NCBI GenBank assembly: GCA_905479915.1
Contig: CAJQOH010000040.1
Location: forward strand, 1 to 55,842
Source of the DNA: an uncultured Flavobacteriales bacterium
GTDB lineage: Bacteria; Bacteroidota; Bacteroidia; Flavobacteriales_E; Vicingaceae
Direction of reading: 5' to 3'
DNA length: 55,842 bases
Both the position numbers and the translations under genes were made by a program. Below are positions 35,401 to 42,429 of the stretch, piece after piece (within the stretch, counting starts at the first letter, position 1; each line of letters starts with the position of its first letter). The notes beneath the pieces were generated by a model, which was given only the letters and a program-made list of their open reading frames with translations, was not told the DNA's origin and ran no database searches.

Positions 35401-36620
35401 GTGTGCCAGCTACATCAACAGTTCAAAATCCTACAAACATAAGTTATGCAACTGCAGGAACTTACCAGGTTGAGTTAACAGCTGTTAATGCAGCAGGTAA
35501 TGATATAGAAACAAAGGTGGCTTACATAACAGTAAATGACTGTTCACCAACTGCTGACTTTTCTGCATCTCAAACAACTTTGTGTGAAGCAGATTGTATC
35601 ACATTCAACGATTTAAGTACAGGAACTCCAACAACTTATGCGTGGTCATTCCCGGGAGGAACACCAGCAACAGCAACAGGAGCAAATCCTGGATCAATTT
35701 GTTATCCAGCTATTGGTACGTACAATGTAACGTTAACAGTTACGAATCAACACGGTACAAATAGTGTAACAAAATCTAGTTTAATTGCGGTAAATCCATG
35801 TGACCCACCAATAGCAGCAATAACCATAAATGATGCTGATGCCGAAATCTGTGTAGATAACTGTATCGATTTTACGTTCAATAATGATAGCTTAGGAGGA
35901 GTTCCAGATACCTTATTTTGGACTTTCCCTGGAGGAACACCAAGTTCTTATGGAACTACTAGTCTTACAGATGTAATAACAGTTTGTTGGAATGATACAA
36001 GTGGTAATTTTGCAGCTAGTGTTGCTGCAACTAATGCTTATGGTACTTCAATTGCTACGCAATCCATAGGAGTACATTTAAACCCTATAATCAATGCTGG
36101 TAATGATATTTCTATAGACATAGGAAAAGATGGAGAAATTAGTTCTATTATTACAGATGCTGGAGGAAATATTATACCAACTACTAATGGGAGATTAAGA
36201 TGGACTCCTTTTACATATTTAGTGTCACCAATTAGTCAAAGTACACCTGTTATACAGCCAGAAGATACAACAGTATATACTGTTACTTATACAGATGAGT
36301 ATGGTTGTGTGGTGTCTGATGATGTAGTTGTTAATGTGAATTTGGTAATGAATGTTGGTGTGCCAAGCGCATTTGCACCAGGTAGTTCATTTAATAACAT
36401 ACTTTTTGTAAAAGGAAAAATTGTAATTGAATCAATGAACTTTGTTATCTATAATAGATACGGACAACAAGTATTTGAGACAACAGATGTTGAAGAAGGG
36501 TGGGATGGAACCCATAAAGGTAAAGAGTTGAACCCTGGTGTTTTTGTATACTATTTGAAAGTTACATTTATTGATGGAACACAAAGAGAATTAAAAGGAA
36601 ACGTAACACTAGTAAAATAA
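32424..36620 (+). CDS. M43 (cytophagalysin/pappalysin-like) metalloprotease with PKD repeats and T9SS domain
   Basis: 1398 residues. Signal peptide ending WANAQN; a propeptide-like segment; a zinc protease domain (about 65-345) with HEIGHAMNLYHTF (HExxHxxxxxH) and a Met-turn in MHNYMDYSHD, cysteine-rich as in M43. Next are one PKD domain (about 350-445), a GEVED domain (about 455-600, AAYIDYDNDG and EAEDYGVYI), five nearly identical PKD repeats of 88 residues (about 605-1040), one diverged PKD repeat and one Ig-like domain (about 1040-1260), and a type B T9SS sorting domain (AFAPGSSFNNILF, FVIYNRYGQQVF, GVFVYYLKVTF, GNVTLVK). It is predicted to be a secreted or surface protease. The repeats are similar at DNA level too. 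Confidence 0.93.
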   Translation: MKRLVFQILLLICLGSWANAQNSVEQCDFDAIHQNLMLTDPVYKQKTDAFNLLLTQGNSSSSKAGPPYMVPVVVHVMHKGEAVGVGSNISDADINQGIRSLNEKFRKIPGSIGDGNGVDMEMEFALAVRDPNGNCTDGIVRYDMSAHNDYMNFGVKRNSNTGMADATLKALSRWTPTEYYNIYLVYEIDDNNCGSGIQGYAYFASSHGNTVDGMLQLSCKFGEPTNSTLVHEIGHAMNLYHTFEGDGGGGNCPTNTSCMTTGDRCCDTPPHIRYSSHPNYWGAGSSCAYADPNGCGAGTTQDHMHNYMDYSHDVCQNEFTADQKTRSTLAITTTRSSFLEQNGNMSLIPPSAAGVDFSASSSAVCLGTPISFYDESTCIPNTYLNGGWTGITFSWTFDNGVNPPIVSTDQNPTINFVNGGVYNVTLTVTDAFGSHTLTKTAFVFIAPGAPVGACNGGVQNQGNFGYPISRVQFNTIDNSTSSANNGYNDYSCTDITTVDVGQTHTLSIDIQSGSQTGYYAAYIDYDNDGTFAVPAERVMNGNLGGGSANTTRTENVTIPGTTVLGTLLRMRVIYDQFNLSGPCDNLFTGEAEDYGVYINDVGIPVADFTANNTTICEGDVIDFTDISTKAPTQWAWTFTGGLPATSTIQNPTNISYATAGTYPVELIATNANGSDTTVKTTYITVNTCTNPPVADFTANNTTICEGDVIDFTDISTDVPTGWTWAFTGGLPATSTVQNPTNISYATAGTYPVELIATNVNGSDTIVKTTYITVNTCTTPPVADFTANNTTICEGDVIDFTDISTNVPTGWAWAFTGGLPAASTVQNPTNISYATAGTYQVELIATNAHGSDTIVKTTYITVNVCNTVPVADFTANNTTICEGDVIDFTDISTNAPTGWAWAFTGGVPAASTVQNPTNISYATAGTYPVELIATNANGSDTVVKTIYITVNVCGTVPVADFTANNTTICEGDVIDFTDISTNTPTSWSWVFTGGVPATSTVQNPTNISYATAGTYQVELTAVNAAGNDIETKVAYITVNDCSPTADFSASQTTLCEADCITFNDLSTGTPTTYAWSFPGGTPATATGANPGSICYPAIGTYNVTLTVTNQHGTNSVTKSSLIAVNPCDPPIAAITINDADAEICVDNCIDFTFNNDSLGGVPDTLFWTFPGGTPSSYGTTSLTDVITVCWNDTSGNFAASVAATNAYGTSIATQSIGVHLNPIINAGNDISIDIGKDGEISSIITDAGGNIIPTTNGRLRWTPFTYLVSPISQSTPVIQPEDTTVYTVTYTDEYGCVVSDDVVVNVNLVMNVGVPSAFAPGSSFNNILFVKGKIVIESMNFVIYNRYGQQVFETTDVEEGWDGTHKGKELNPGVFVYYLKVTFIDGTQRELKGNVTLVK
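34236..35555 (+). repeat. Five tandem 264-bp PKD-encoding repeats
   Basis: Units start at 34236, 34500, 34764, 35028 and 35292, each exactly 264 bases (88 codons), beginning with codons for VADFTANNTTICEGDV. Protein identity is very high and the changes cluster at a few positions (for example DIST..PT.W, VNxC). The following unit from about 35556 is clearly diverged (TADFSASQTTLCEADC). Such in-frame units can change copy number by recombination. Confidence 0.92.
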
Positions 36621-36651
36621 TGTAATCAAGAGATTAGTTCTCTTGATTACA
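36621..36651. terminator. 13-base hairpin between convergent genes
   Basis: Perfect arms TGTAATCAAGAGA (36621-36633) and TCTCTTGATTACA (36639-36651), loop of 5. It starts right after the M43 protease stop and lies 8 bases from the stop of the small minus-strand gene, so it can serve as a bidirectional terminator or 3' stabilising hairpin, although no long T-run follows. Confidence 0.7.
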
Positions 36652-36658
36652 ATAGGTT

Positions 36659-36799
36659 CTAAGATCGTACTTTAACTAGTATCAGATTCATTTGTTCAAT
36701 TTCTGTTAATGTTTTTAAATAAGCGTTCATTTTACCTGCTAACATTAATTGAGTTGCTTTTTGTTTTAATTCTAAATATCTTTTTCTAAGTTCTAACAT
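36659..36799 (-). CDS. Small conserved-looking protein (46 residues)
   Basis: A 46-codon frame starting ATG: MLELRKRYLELKQKA, TQLMLAGKMNAYLKT, LTEIEQMNLILVKVRS. It is a two-helix, leucine-rich, charged sequence with coiled-coil-like heptads, not hydrophobic enough to be membrane. I recall short flavobacterial proteins of this pattern (MLELRKRY... NAYLKTL), of unknown function, but cannot confirm by search. It faces the M43 protease gene with a shared hairpin and fills the only non-coding gap there, upstream of which there is a promoter-free run of Ts and As. Confidence 0.72.
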   Translation of the reverse strand: MLELRKRYLELKQKATQLMLAGKMNAYLKTLTEIEQMNLILVKVRS

Positions 36800-36941
36800 T
36801 GTTTTTAGTTTTATTTAACTTGATTCTAGTTTGTCAATTTGCGTGCCAATTTTATTAAAATGGTATACTGTTTGTTAAAAAACGTTAAATGCTAGTTGCT
36901 TAAAACAAAGTGATTTAGATTTAGTATTTTTACATAAGCTT

Positions 36942-37583
36942 ATGATTAAAAAAGGGTTCAATATTATTTTATTTTCATTGCTATCATTAAGTGTTTTGGC
37001 TCAGTCTGACACTACTGATACTGATGATTATGTTATTGAAGATCCTGATTACGTAGTTCCTTTTGATTCCTTATCCACTAAGGATAGAATGCATTATAGT
37101 TTTGGTATGGGAGTAGGTTTTGGTAAAGGAGCCTATGGTGATTTTTTTAGTACGTATTATAAGCCAATGATTAGTTATGATGTTTCACCTAGATTGTCAG
37201 TAAATGGAGGTTTAACTTATATTAATACTTCGGTAACCGATGTTCCTGTTTTGGCCGATTATAATTATCAATTGTTCTCTGGTAACATTTCTCAATACAA
37301 TGCGTTTGTTGGTGCAGAGTATAAACTTTCTGAAAGATTGGCAGTTGGAGGTTCTATTTTTTATGACTTTACTGCATACGATGCATTAGCCGGAACATCT
37401 TTAGATACCGGTAATGGATTAGAAAATTTAGGGTTTTCTGGATATGTAAAGTATAAAGTAAATAAGAATTTATCTATTCAAGCCGAAGTAAGAATTAACG
37501 ACAATAACCCTTACATGAATAGACAGAACAGCCCTTTTTCTACAAGCTTTATGGGGATGGGAACTGATTTCTTAGGAAGGTAG
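36942..37583 (+). CDS. Predicted outer-membrane protein
   Basis: 213 residues. Signal peptide ending SVLAQS, then an acidic linker (DTTDTDDYVIEDPDYV) and a beta-barrel-like domain of about 160 residues with alternating strands (SYDVSPRLSVNGGLTYI, FVGAEYKLSERLAVGGSIFYDF, GYVKYKVNKNLSIQAEVRI). No closing aromatic C-terminus of the classic type; it ends MGMGTDFLGR. Function unknown. Its stop abuts the msrB stop with no spacer. Confidence 0.72.
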   Translation: MIKKGFNIILFSLLSLSVLAQSDTTDTDDYVIEDPDYVVPFDSLSTKDRMHYSFGMGVGFGKGAYGDFFSTYYKPMISYDVSPRLSVNGGLTYINTSVTDVPVLADYNYQLFSGNISQYNAFVGAEYKLSERLAVGGSIFYDFTAYDALAGTSLDTGNGLENLGFSGYVKYKVNKNLSIQAEVRINDNNPYMNRQNSPFSTSFMGMGTDFLGR

Positions 37584-37967
37584 TTATTTATCTTCAAAAT
37601 CTAAACTAATAGAATTAACACAATATCTTAACCCCGTATTGGTAGGCCCGTCATTAAAAACATGACCCAAGTGCGAGTCACAATTCGCACAAACAATCTC
37701 AGTTCGAATCATACCATGAGTTTTGTCTAAAATTTCTTTGATTTTTCCCTTTTCAATTTCTTCATCAAAACTAGGCCATCCACACCCAGAATCGAATTTG
37801 GATGAAGAGGAGAACAGCTCTTCATTACAACCTTTACATTTAAAGATACCGTTGTCATTATGTATATAATAGGTTCCTGAAAAAGGTCTTTCAGTTCCTT
37901 TTTCTCGCATTACGCTATATTCTTCTGGAGTTAAAATACTCGACCAATCTTTGTTAGAATTACTCAT
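37584..37967 (-). CDS. msrB: Peptide methionine-(R)-sulfoxide reductase
   Basis: 127 residues, a single MsrB domain. It repairs methionine-R-sulfoxide with a catalytic cysteine in RYCVNSISLDF and binds zinc through two CxxC pairs, CKGC and CANC. Also present are SGCGWPSFDE and HLGHVFNDGP. No signal peptide, so it is cytoplasmic. It diverges from the peroxide-stress gene yaaA with a short shared promoter region, forming an oxidative-damage pair. Start ATG at 37967 is supported by the normal MsrB length. Confidence 0.95.
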   Translation of the reverse strand: MSNSNKDWSSILTPEEYSVMREKGTERPFSGTYYIHNDNGIFKCKGCNEELFSSSSKFDSGCGWPSFDEEIEKGKIKEILDKTHGMIRTEIVCANCDSHLGHVFNDGPTNTGLRYCVNSISLDFEDK

Positions 37968-37977
37968 AAATTCGGGC

Positions 37978-37985
37978 TATTTTTG
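37978..37985 (+). promoter_or_regulatory. -7 promoter box for yaaA
   Basis: TATTTTTG matches TAnnTTTG, 19 bases before the ATG at 38005, between msrB and yaaA. A TTTG 24 bases further upstream is too far away to be a good -33 element. Confidence 0.4.
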
Positions 37986-38004
37986 CAAGATAAAATTACG
38001 GATT

Positions 38005-38766
38005 ATGTTAGTCTTACTATCTCCAGCGAAAAAATTAAATGAAGAAAAGCAATTGACCGACAATTGTACAAATCCAATTTTTGTAGAAGAATCGGAAAAA
38101 TTGATTAAATCTTTAAGAAAATATAGCCCTAAAAAGTTAGGGGCTCTAATGAAATTAAGTCTAACATTGTCAGAACTAAACGTAAATAGATATAGTGTTT
38201 GGGATTTGGATCATTCTAAAGATGTTAGTCCTGCAGCATTAATGTTTAATGGAGAAGTATATGCTGGATTGGATGCGAAATCATTTTCAGCAACAGAAAA
38301 GAAACAAGCTCAGAATCATCTTAGAATTTTGTCGGGATTATACGGTCTTTTAAAACCTTATGATTTAGTTCATCCTTACCGTCTGGAAATGGGTACTAAG
38401 TTAAAAACAGGAAGAAAGAATAATCTTTATGAGTTTTGGGGAGATAAAATAGTTGATGAAGTTAACGCAATTACTGCTTCTTATAAAGAAGAGGTTTTAG
38501 TGAACTTGGCTTCGAATGAATATTTTAAATCGATTAATAAAAAGAAGTTAAACGCTTCGGTTGTAACTCCAGTATTTAAAGATTTTAATAATGGGAAGTA
38601 CAAAACAGTAATGGTATATGCTAAAAAAGCTAGAGGCTTTATGGCTTCTTATATTATTAAAAACAAAATAGAAAAGACCGATGATTTAATTGGGTTTGAT
38701 ACAGAAGGATATTGCTACAATAAGGAAGCATCCAACGAAAATGAAATGGTATTTTATAGAGGTTAA
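38005..38766 (+). CDS. yaaA: Peroxide stress protein YaaA (DUF328)
   Basis: 253 residues from the ATG at 38005, where the family's N-terminal MLVLLSPAKKLN begins; an upstream in-frame start would add 18 residues not typical of the family and would run back into msrB. Other conserved blocks are LMKLSLTLSELNVNRY, LRILSGLYGLLKPYDLVHPYRLEMGTKL, NLASNEYFKSI and ARGFMASYIIKNKI. YaaA lowers free intracellular iron and limits Fenton damage to DNA during peroxide stress and binds double-stranded DNA. Promoter box TATTTTTG at 37978-37985. Confidence 0.93.
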   Translation: MLVLLSPAKKLNEEKQLTDNCTNPIFVEESEKLIKSLRKYSPKKLGALMKLSLTLSELNVNRYSVWDLDHSKDVSPAALMFNGEVYAGLDAKSFSATEKKQAQNHLRILSGLYGLLKPYDLVHPYRLEMGTKLKTGRKNNLYEFWGDKIVDEVNAITASYKEEVLVNLASNEYFKSINKKKLNASVVTPVFKDFNNGKYKTVMVYAKKARGFMASYIIKNKIEKTDDLIGFDTEGYCYNKEASNENEMVFYRG

Positions 38767-38813
38767 TTGGCTTGTATTAAAATTAAATACGGAGTATTGA
38801 TTATTAGGGAATT

Positions 38814-39647
38814 ATGAAAGAAATAGGACAAATATTAGAGTTAGAAGCGTTTAAAGATACCCCTCAAGGAGTATATTTAATTACCGATGATGGTAGAGAA
38901 ATATTGTTGCCAAATAAGTACGTGCCAACTGATATTAAGATGGGAGATATGGTTGAAGTATTTATTTATACTGATTCTGAGGATAGACCAATTGCAACAA
39001 CTCTTGAACCTAAGGTTATGTTGGATAAATGTGCTTTCTTAAAATGTGTTGATGTTAACGAATATGGGGCGTTCTTTGATTGGGGAATGGAAAAAGATTT
39101 ACTAGTACCTTTTTCTGAGCAATTCTTAAGGGTTTCTTCGGGTAAACGTTACTTAATTTATTTGTATAAAGATGAAAAGACTAACCGTATGGTTGGTACT
39201 ACAAAAATGGGACGTTTTATTCGCGAGAATAAATTAGAAATTAAAACTGGAGAACAGGTTAATCTGTTGGTAAGTGGAGAAACAGAAATTGGATATAAGG
39301 TTATCGTGAATCAGAAGCATTATGGAATGGTGTTTAAAAATGAAGTTTTTAAGCCAATAGAGATAGGTGATAAGTTAAAAGGTTATTTACAACGTGTTCG
39401 TAAAGATGATAAATTGGATATTACTTTAAACAGTTCTAATTTATCTGATGTTGAGGTTTTGGCCAATAAAATATTTGAGCGATTACTTAAAGAAAATGGC
39501 AAACTGAATTTTTCTGATAAGAGTTCTCCTGAAGTTATTTATAAGGAGTTTCAGGTCAGTAAAAAAGCTTTTAGACGTGCAGCAGGCATGCTTTATAAAG
39601 AGCGTAAAATTGTTATTACCCCAGAAGATATTACTTTAGTGAAGTAG
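38814..39647 (+). CDS. CvfB-like S1-domain RNA-binding protein
   Basis: 277 residues matching the CvfB/YitL group: three S1-like OB folds (about 1-60, 65-140 and 145-210, with KCVDVNEYGAFFDWGMEKDLLVP as the clearest) and a C-terminal winged helix (KKAFRRAAGMLYKERKIVITPEDI). CvfB binds RNA and influences regulator expression in Staphylococcus; the role here is unknown. Follows yaaA on the same strand after 47 bases and may be transcribed with it. Confidence 0.88.
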   Translation: MKEIGQILELEAFKDTPQGVYLITDDGREILLPNKYVPTDIKMGDMVEVFIYTDSEDRPIATTLEPKVMLDKCAFLKCVDVNEYGAFFDWGMEKDLLVPFSEQFLRVSSGKRYLIYLYKDEKTNRMVGTTKMGRFIRENKLEIKTGEQVNLLVSGETEIGYKVIVNQKHYGMVFKNEVFKPIEIGDKLKGYLQRVRKDDKLDITLNSSNLSDVEVLANKIFERLLKENGKLNFSDKSSPEVIYKEFQVSKKAFRRAAGMLYKERKIVITPEDITLVK

Positions 39648-39654
39648 AAGAGGA

Positions 39655-40212
39655 TTAAGAGTTTTTCTCTTCAAATCCAGCTACAATATCATCTAAAGAT
39701 TTTCCTTGAAGTTCAATGGATGCTTTAGCACTTTCTACGAATGGATGATCAGGATAAGTATCAATAAATTCTTGGTAGGTTTTTTTTGCCAATTCATTTT
39801 CATGAAGCATATCTCCAATAATCATAGCTTTATAAAACAAAGCTAAACCTGCTTTTTCGTGGTCAGGTTTTCTATCTCTTAAATCATTAAAATGTTTTAT
39901 TGCAATATGTGGTTTGTTTAATGCTTTAGCTAATTCTCCAGCTTTAAATTGATAATCTAAAGAGACAGCTTCAAAACTATGGTGTCGAATATATTCCTCA
40001 TAAGCAGCTAATAAATCATTAGCAGACTTAGCATTAAAGTTTAAACTGTCAGAAAATAATATTTCACTGTGTTTGTCAATTTCTGCAACACGTTCACCTT
40101 CTGTGTCTATAGGATTCTCTACTGTTTCTCCACTTTCAATTTTAATTTCAGCATCACCAGAGCAACTTGCTAAAAGAATACTTGGGATAATGATGTAAAG
40201 TAATTTTCTCAT
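39655..40212 (-). CDS. TPR-like lipoprotein
   Basis: 185 residues with a lipoprotein signal (IPSILLASCSGD). The mature part is helical with TPR-like pairs: FKAGELAKALNKPHIAIKHFNDL and ALFYKAMIIGDMLHENELAKKTYQEFIDTYPDHPFVESAKASIE, the last resembling BamD/YbgF-type repeats. It would sit on the periplasmic side of a membrane as a scaffold. Starts 2 bases after the peptide deformylase stop, so the two genes are co-transcribed. Specific function unknown. Confidence 0.78.
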   Translation of the reverse strand: MRKLLYIIIPSILLASCSGDAEIKIESGETVENPIDTEGERVAEIDKHSEILFSDSLNFNAKSANDLLAAYEEYIRHHSFEAVSLDYQFKAGELAKALNKPHIAIKHFNDLRDRKPDHEKAGLALFYKAMIIGDMLHENELAKKTYQEFIDTYPDHPFVESAKASIELQGKSLDDIVAGFEEKNS

Positions 40213-40214
40213 AA

Positions 40215-40790
40215 CTAATGTTTTGCTTTAACTAAAGGAAATTTCATTCGGTAATTTACCTTAATGTTTCCTTTAGCAATATCGTTTAATTTTCCTTTAA
40301 TTAATCTTTTTCTAAGCGGGTTTATTTTATCGGTAAATAAAGTGGCCTCAATGTGATCATATTCATGTTGAATGACACGAGCAGCTATTCCATCTAATGT
40401 CTCTTCAATTAGCTCAAATTTTTCATTGTAATACTCTATCACAACATTTGGCTGGCGACTAACATCTTCTCGAATACCAGGAATGCTTAAGCAACCTTCT
40501 TCGAATTTCCACTCTTTACCAGACTCTTCTACAATGATTGGATTGATATAAATACGCTTAAAATCGGCCAACTCAGGGTGATCTCCATCTTCATTAAATC
40601 CAGATGCATCAACAATAAATAGGCGGATAGCCCTTCCAATTTGCGGTGCAGCCAACCCAACGCCTTTAGAAGCATACATCGTTTCAAACATATCTTCAAT
40701 CAATAGGTTTAAATCTGGATAATCTTTGTCGATTTCTTCAGTTTCTTTTCTTAAAACAGGGTCTCCGTATGCTACTATTGGTAAAATCAT
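40215..40790 (-). CDS. def: Peptide deformylase
   Basis: 191 residues. Removes the N-formyl group from new proteins. The three motifs are GVGLAAPQIG (motif 1), EEGCLSIPG (motif 2) and QHEYDH (motif 3, HExxH metal site). The metal ligands are the Cys of motif 2 and the two His of motif 3. The TPR-like lipoprotein gene follows after 2 bases. The promoter box TAATTTTG ends 4 bases before the ATG, so the mRNA should be nearly leaderless. Confidence 0.96.
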   Translation of the reverse strand: MILPIVAYGDPVLRKETEEIDKDYPDLNLLIEDMFETMYASKGVGLAAPQIGRAIRLFIVDASGFNEDGDHPELADFKRIYINPIIVEESGKEWKFEEGCLSIPGIREDVSRQPNVVIEYYNEKFELIEETLDGIAARVIQHEYDHIEATLFTDKINPLRKRLIKGKLNDIAKGNIKVNYRMKFPLVKAKH

Positions 40791-40794
40791 AACG

Positions 40795-40802
40795 CAAAAT
40801 TA
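40795..40802 (-). promoter_or_regulatory. -7 box of def, nearly leaderless
   Basis: TAATTTTG on the minus strand, a perfect TAnnTTTG, separated from the ATG at 40790 by four bases. The opposite strand of the same 59-base region carries the apbE promoter box. Confidence 0.5.
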
Positions 40803-40834
40803 ACAATAATTGGTTAAATGTAAGATTGCTTAAC

Positions 40835-40842
40835 TACTTTTG
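40835..40842 (+). promoter_or_regulatory. -7 box of apbE, nearly leaderless
   Basis: TACTTTTG, a perfect TAnnTTTG, 7 bases before the ATG at 40850. The in-frame TTG at 40826 lies upstream of the box and so cannot be the start of an mRNA from this promoter. TTGG at 40810-40813 is a weak -33 candidate. Confidence 0.5.
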
Positions 40843-40849
40843 CTTCACT

Positions 40850-41863
40850 ATGAAAAATCTAATTTATTCAGCATTTATATTGCTACTATTCGGATGTGGT
40901 GAATCTACTCCAACAAAACAGAAAATAGTTGTAGATGGTTTTGCTCAAGGAACTACCTATAGTGTAATCTATATAAGCGAAAATGGTGTCAATTACCAGC
41001 GAGCAATAGATTCTACGTTGATAGAGGTTGATAATTCTTTATCAACTTATCAAAAGAAATCGTTGATTTCTAAATTTAATCAATCAGATTCTATAGGAGA
41101 TATTGATCAGTTATTTAGTGATGTTTTTAAAATATCTGAAGACGTTTATCATTCAACAAACGGAGATTTTGATCCAACTGTAGCTCCAATAGTAAATGCT
41201 TGGGGGTTTGGTTTTGAGAACTTAAACTCTACAGATAGTTCTGTAATAGACAGTTTAATTCAGTTTGTAGATTTCACTCAAATTCAGGTAACAGATAAAA
41301 GTGTTTTAAAAAATAGGAAAGGAATCATGTTAGATTTTAATGCAGTAGCTCAAGGATATACTGTAGATGTTATTGGTGCCTTGTTAGAAGATAGAGGCAT
41401 ACAAAATTATTTGGTTGAGGTAGGAGGAGAGTTAAAAGCAAAAGGTGTTAATCAAAATGATACCTTATGGCGAATAGGAATTGACAGACCATTGCCTAAT
41501 CTAGAAGAAAGAGAAATTGAAGCTATTGTTAATCTTGATAATAAATCATTGGCAACATCTGGTAATTACCGTAAGTTTTATGAAAAGGACGGAATGAAAT
41601 TTTCTCATACGATAAACCCAAAGACGGGCTATCCAGTTGAGCATAATCTATTAAGTGTTACTGTTGTTACAGATCAATGTGGTTATGCAGACGCTTATGC
41701 AACGGCCTTTATGGTTATGGGATTACAAGGGGCTAAAGATTTTTTATCTAAGCATAAAGAACTTGAAGCATTATTGATTTATAGTGACGAAAAGGGTGAT
41801 TTACAGAGCTTTATAACGGAAGGCTTAAACAAATATATAGAGCTAAACCCCGAAAAAAAGTAG
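40850..41863 (+). CDS. apbE: FAD:protein FMN transferase (ApbE)
   Basis: 337 residues from the ATG at 40850, with a lipoprotein signal peptide (LLFGCGES). ApbE attaches FMN from FAD to threonine residues of redox proteins such as NqrB/NqrC and RnfG. Motifs: QGTTYSVIY; GDFDPTVAPIVNAWGFG; LDFNAVAQGYTVDVIG; LVEVGGELKAKG; WRIGIDRP; and the metal-binding DAYATAFMVMG. Located in the periplasm, membrane-anchored by lipid. No nqr genes are in the window. The extended frame start (TTG) is rejected. Confidence 0.93.
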   Translation: MKNLIYSAFILLLFGCGESTPTKQKIVVDGFAQGTTYSVIYISENGVNYQRAIDSTLIEVDNSLSTYQKKSLISKFNQSDSIGDIDQLFSDVFKISEDVYHSTNGDFDPTVAPIVNAWGFGFENLNSTDSSVIDSLIQFVDFTQIQVTDKSVLKNRKGIMLDFNAVAQGYTVDVIGALLEDRGIQNYLVEVGGELKAKGVNQNDTLWRIGIDRPLPNLEEREIEAIVNLDNKSLATSGNYRKFYEKDGMKFSHTINPKTGYPVEHNLLSVTVVTDQCGYADAYATAFMVMGLQGAKDFLSKHKELEALLIYSDEKGDLQSFITEGLNKYIELNPEKK

Positions 41864-41959
41864 ATGTAACTATTAAAAGTGTCGTTGAACTTGTTTATTA
41901 AAGAATTAATCGGAAGATTTGTATCACACTAATTTAATTAAACTTAAAAGAACGCGAAG

Positions 41960-42322
41960 ATGGAAGGAACAGAAAACAATAATCAGGATGATAACAGAAG
42001 AGATGAAGTTTATTCTAATGCTGTAAGAGCTGGAAAAAGAACTTACTTTTTTGATGTGAAGGCTACTCGTGCTGAAGATTATTATTTAACGATTACAGAA
42101 AGTAAAAGAAGGTTTAATAACGATAACCAAAAGTTTTATTTTGAAAAGCATAAATTGTTTTTATACAAAGAAGACTTTGAGAAATTTTCAAATGGACTAG
42201 AAGATGCTATAGCTAAAATAAAAGCTTTAAAGGCTGAGCAAGGAGAAGAGATTGTAGAGAAAGTTGCTACAGAATTTTCTGACGTTAGTTTTGACGATTT
42301 AGGAAGCACTTCAGCAGAATAA
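41960..42322 (+). CDS. PUR-family nucleic-acid-binding protein (DUF3276)
   Basis: 120 residues. The core (about 22-85: GKRTYFFDVKATRAEDYYLTI, ESKRRFN, KFYFEKHKLFLYKEDFEKF) matches the small Bacteroidota proteins with a PUR domain (purine-rich element binding, a whirly-like fold) known as DUF3276. PUR proteins bind single-stranded nucleic acids; the bacterial role is unknown. Acidic C-terminal tail. A perfect terminator follows 19 bases past the stop, and no gene is co-directional close enough to share it. Confidence 0.85.
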   Translation: MEGTENNNQDDNRRDEVYSNAVRAGKRTYFFDVKATRAEDYYLTITESKRRFNNDNQKFYFEKHKLFLYKEDFEKFSNGLEDAIAKIKALKAEQGEEIVEKVATEFSDVSFDDLGSTSAE

Positions 42323-42341
42323 ACAAACTTAAATATGTTAC

Positions 42342-42372
42342 AAAAAAACCACTAATCTTTAGTGGTTTTTTT
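42342..42372 (+). terminator. Intrinsic terminator of the PUR gene
   Basis: Left arm AAAAAAACCACTA (42342-42354), loop of 5, right arm TAGTGGTTTTTTT (42360-42372): perfect 13-base stem whose last seven bases are the T-run. Confidence 0.93.
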
Positions 42373-42414
42373 GTTTGTACTCTTTTTTAGCGAAAAATAG
42401 TTTAGCTTTAAACT

Positions 42415-42422
42415 TAAATTTG
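42415..42422 (+). promoter_or_regulatory. -7 box of the T9SS esterase, nearly leaderless
   Basis: TAAATTTG, a perfect TAnnTTTG, 7 bases before the ATG at 42430. It follows the PUR terminator by 42 bases, so the esterase gene has its own promoter. Confidence 0.5.
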
Positions 42423-42429
42423 ATTTACT

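Noticed and set aside
34236-35555. Regularly spaced 264-base repeats as a possible CRISPR-like array
   Set aside because: The units are contiguous, in frame and encode PKD domains inside one long gene; there are no unique spacers and no cas genes nearby.
37951-38004. Extended N-terminus of YaaA
   Set aside because: The family starts MLVLLSPAK at 38005; the extension overlaps msrB and lies before the promoter box.
40826-40849. Extended TTG start of ApbE
   Set aside because: It lies upstream of the promoter box and would add eight residues before an otherwise perfect lipoprotein signal.
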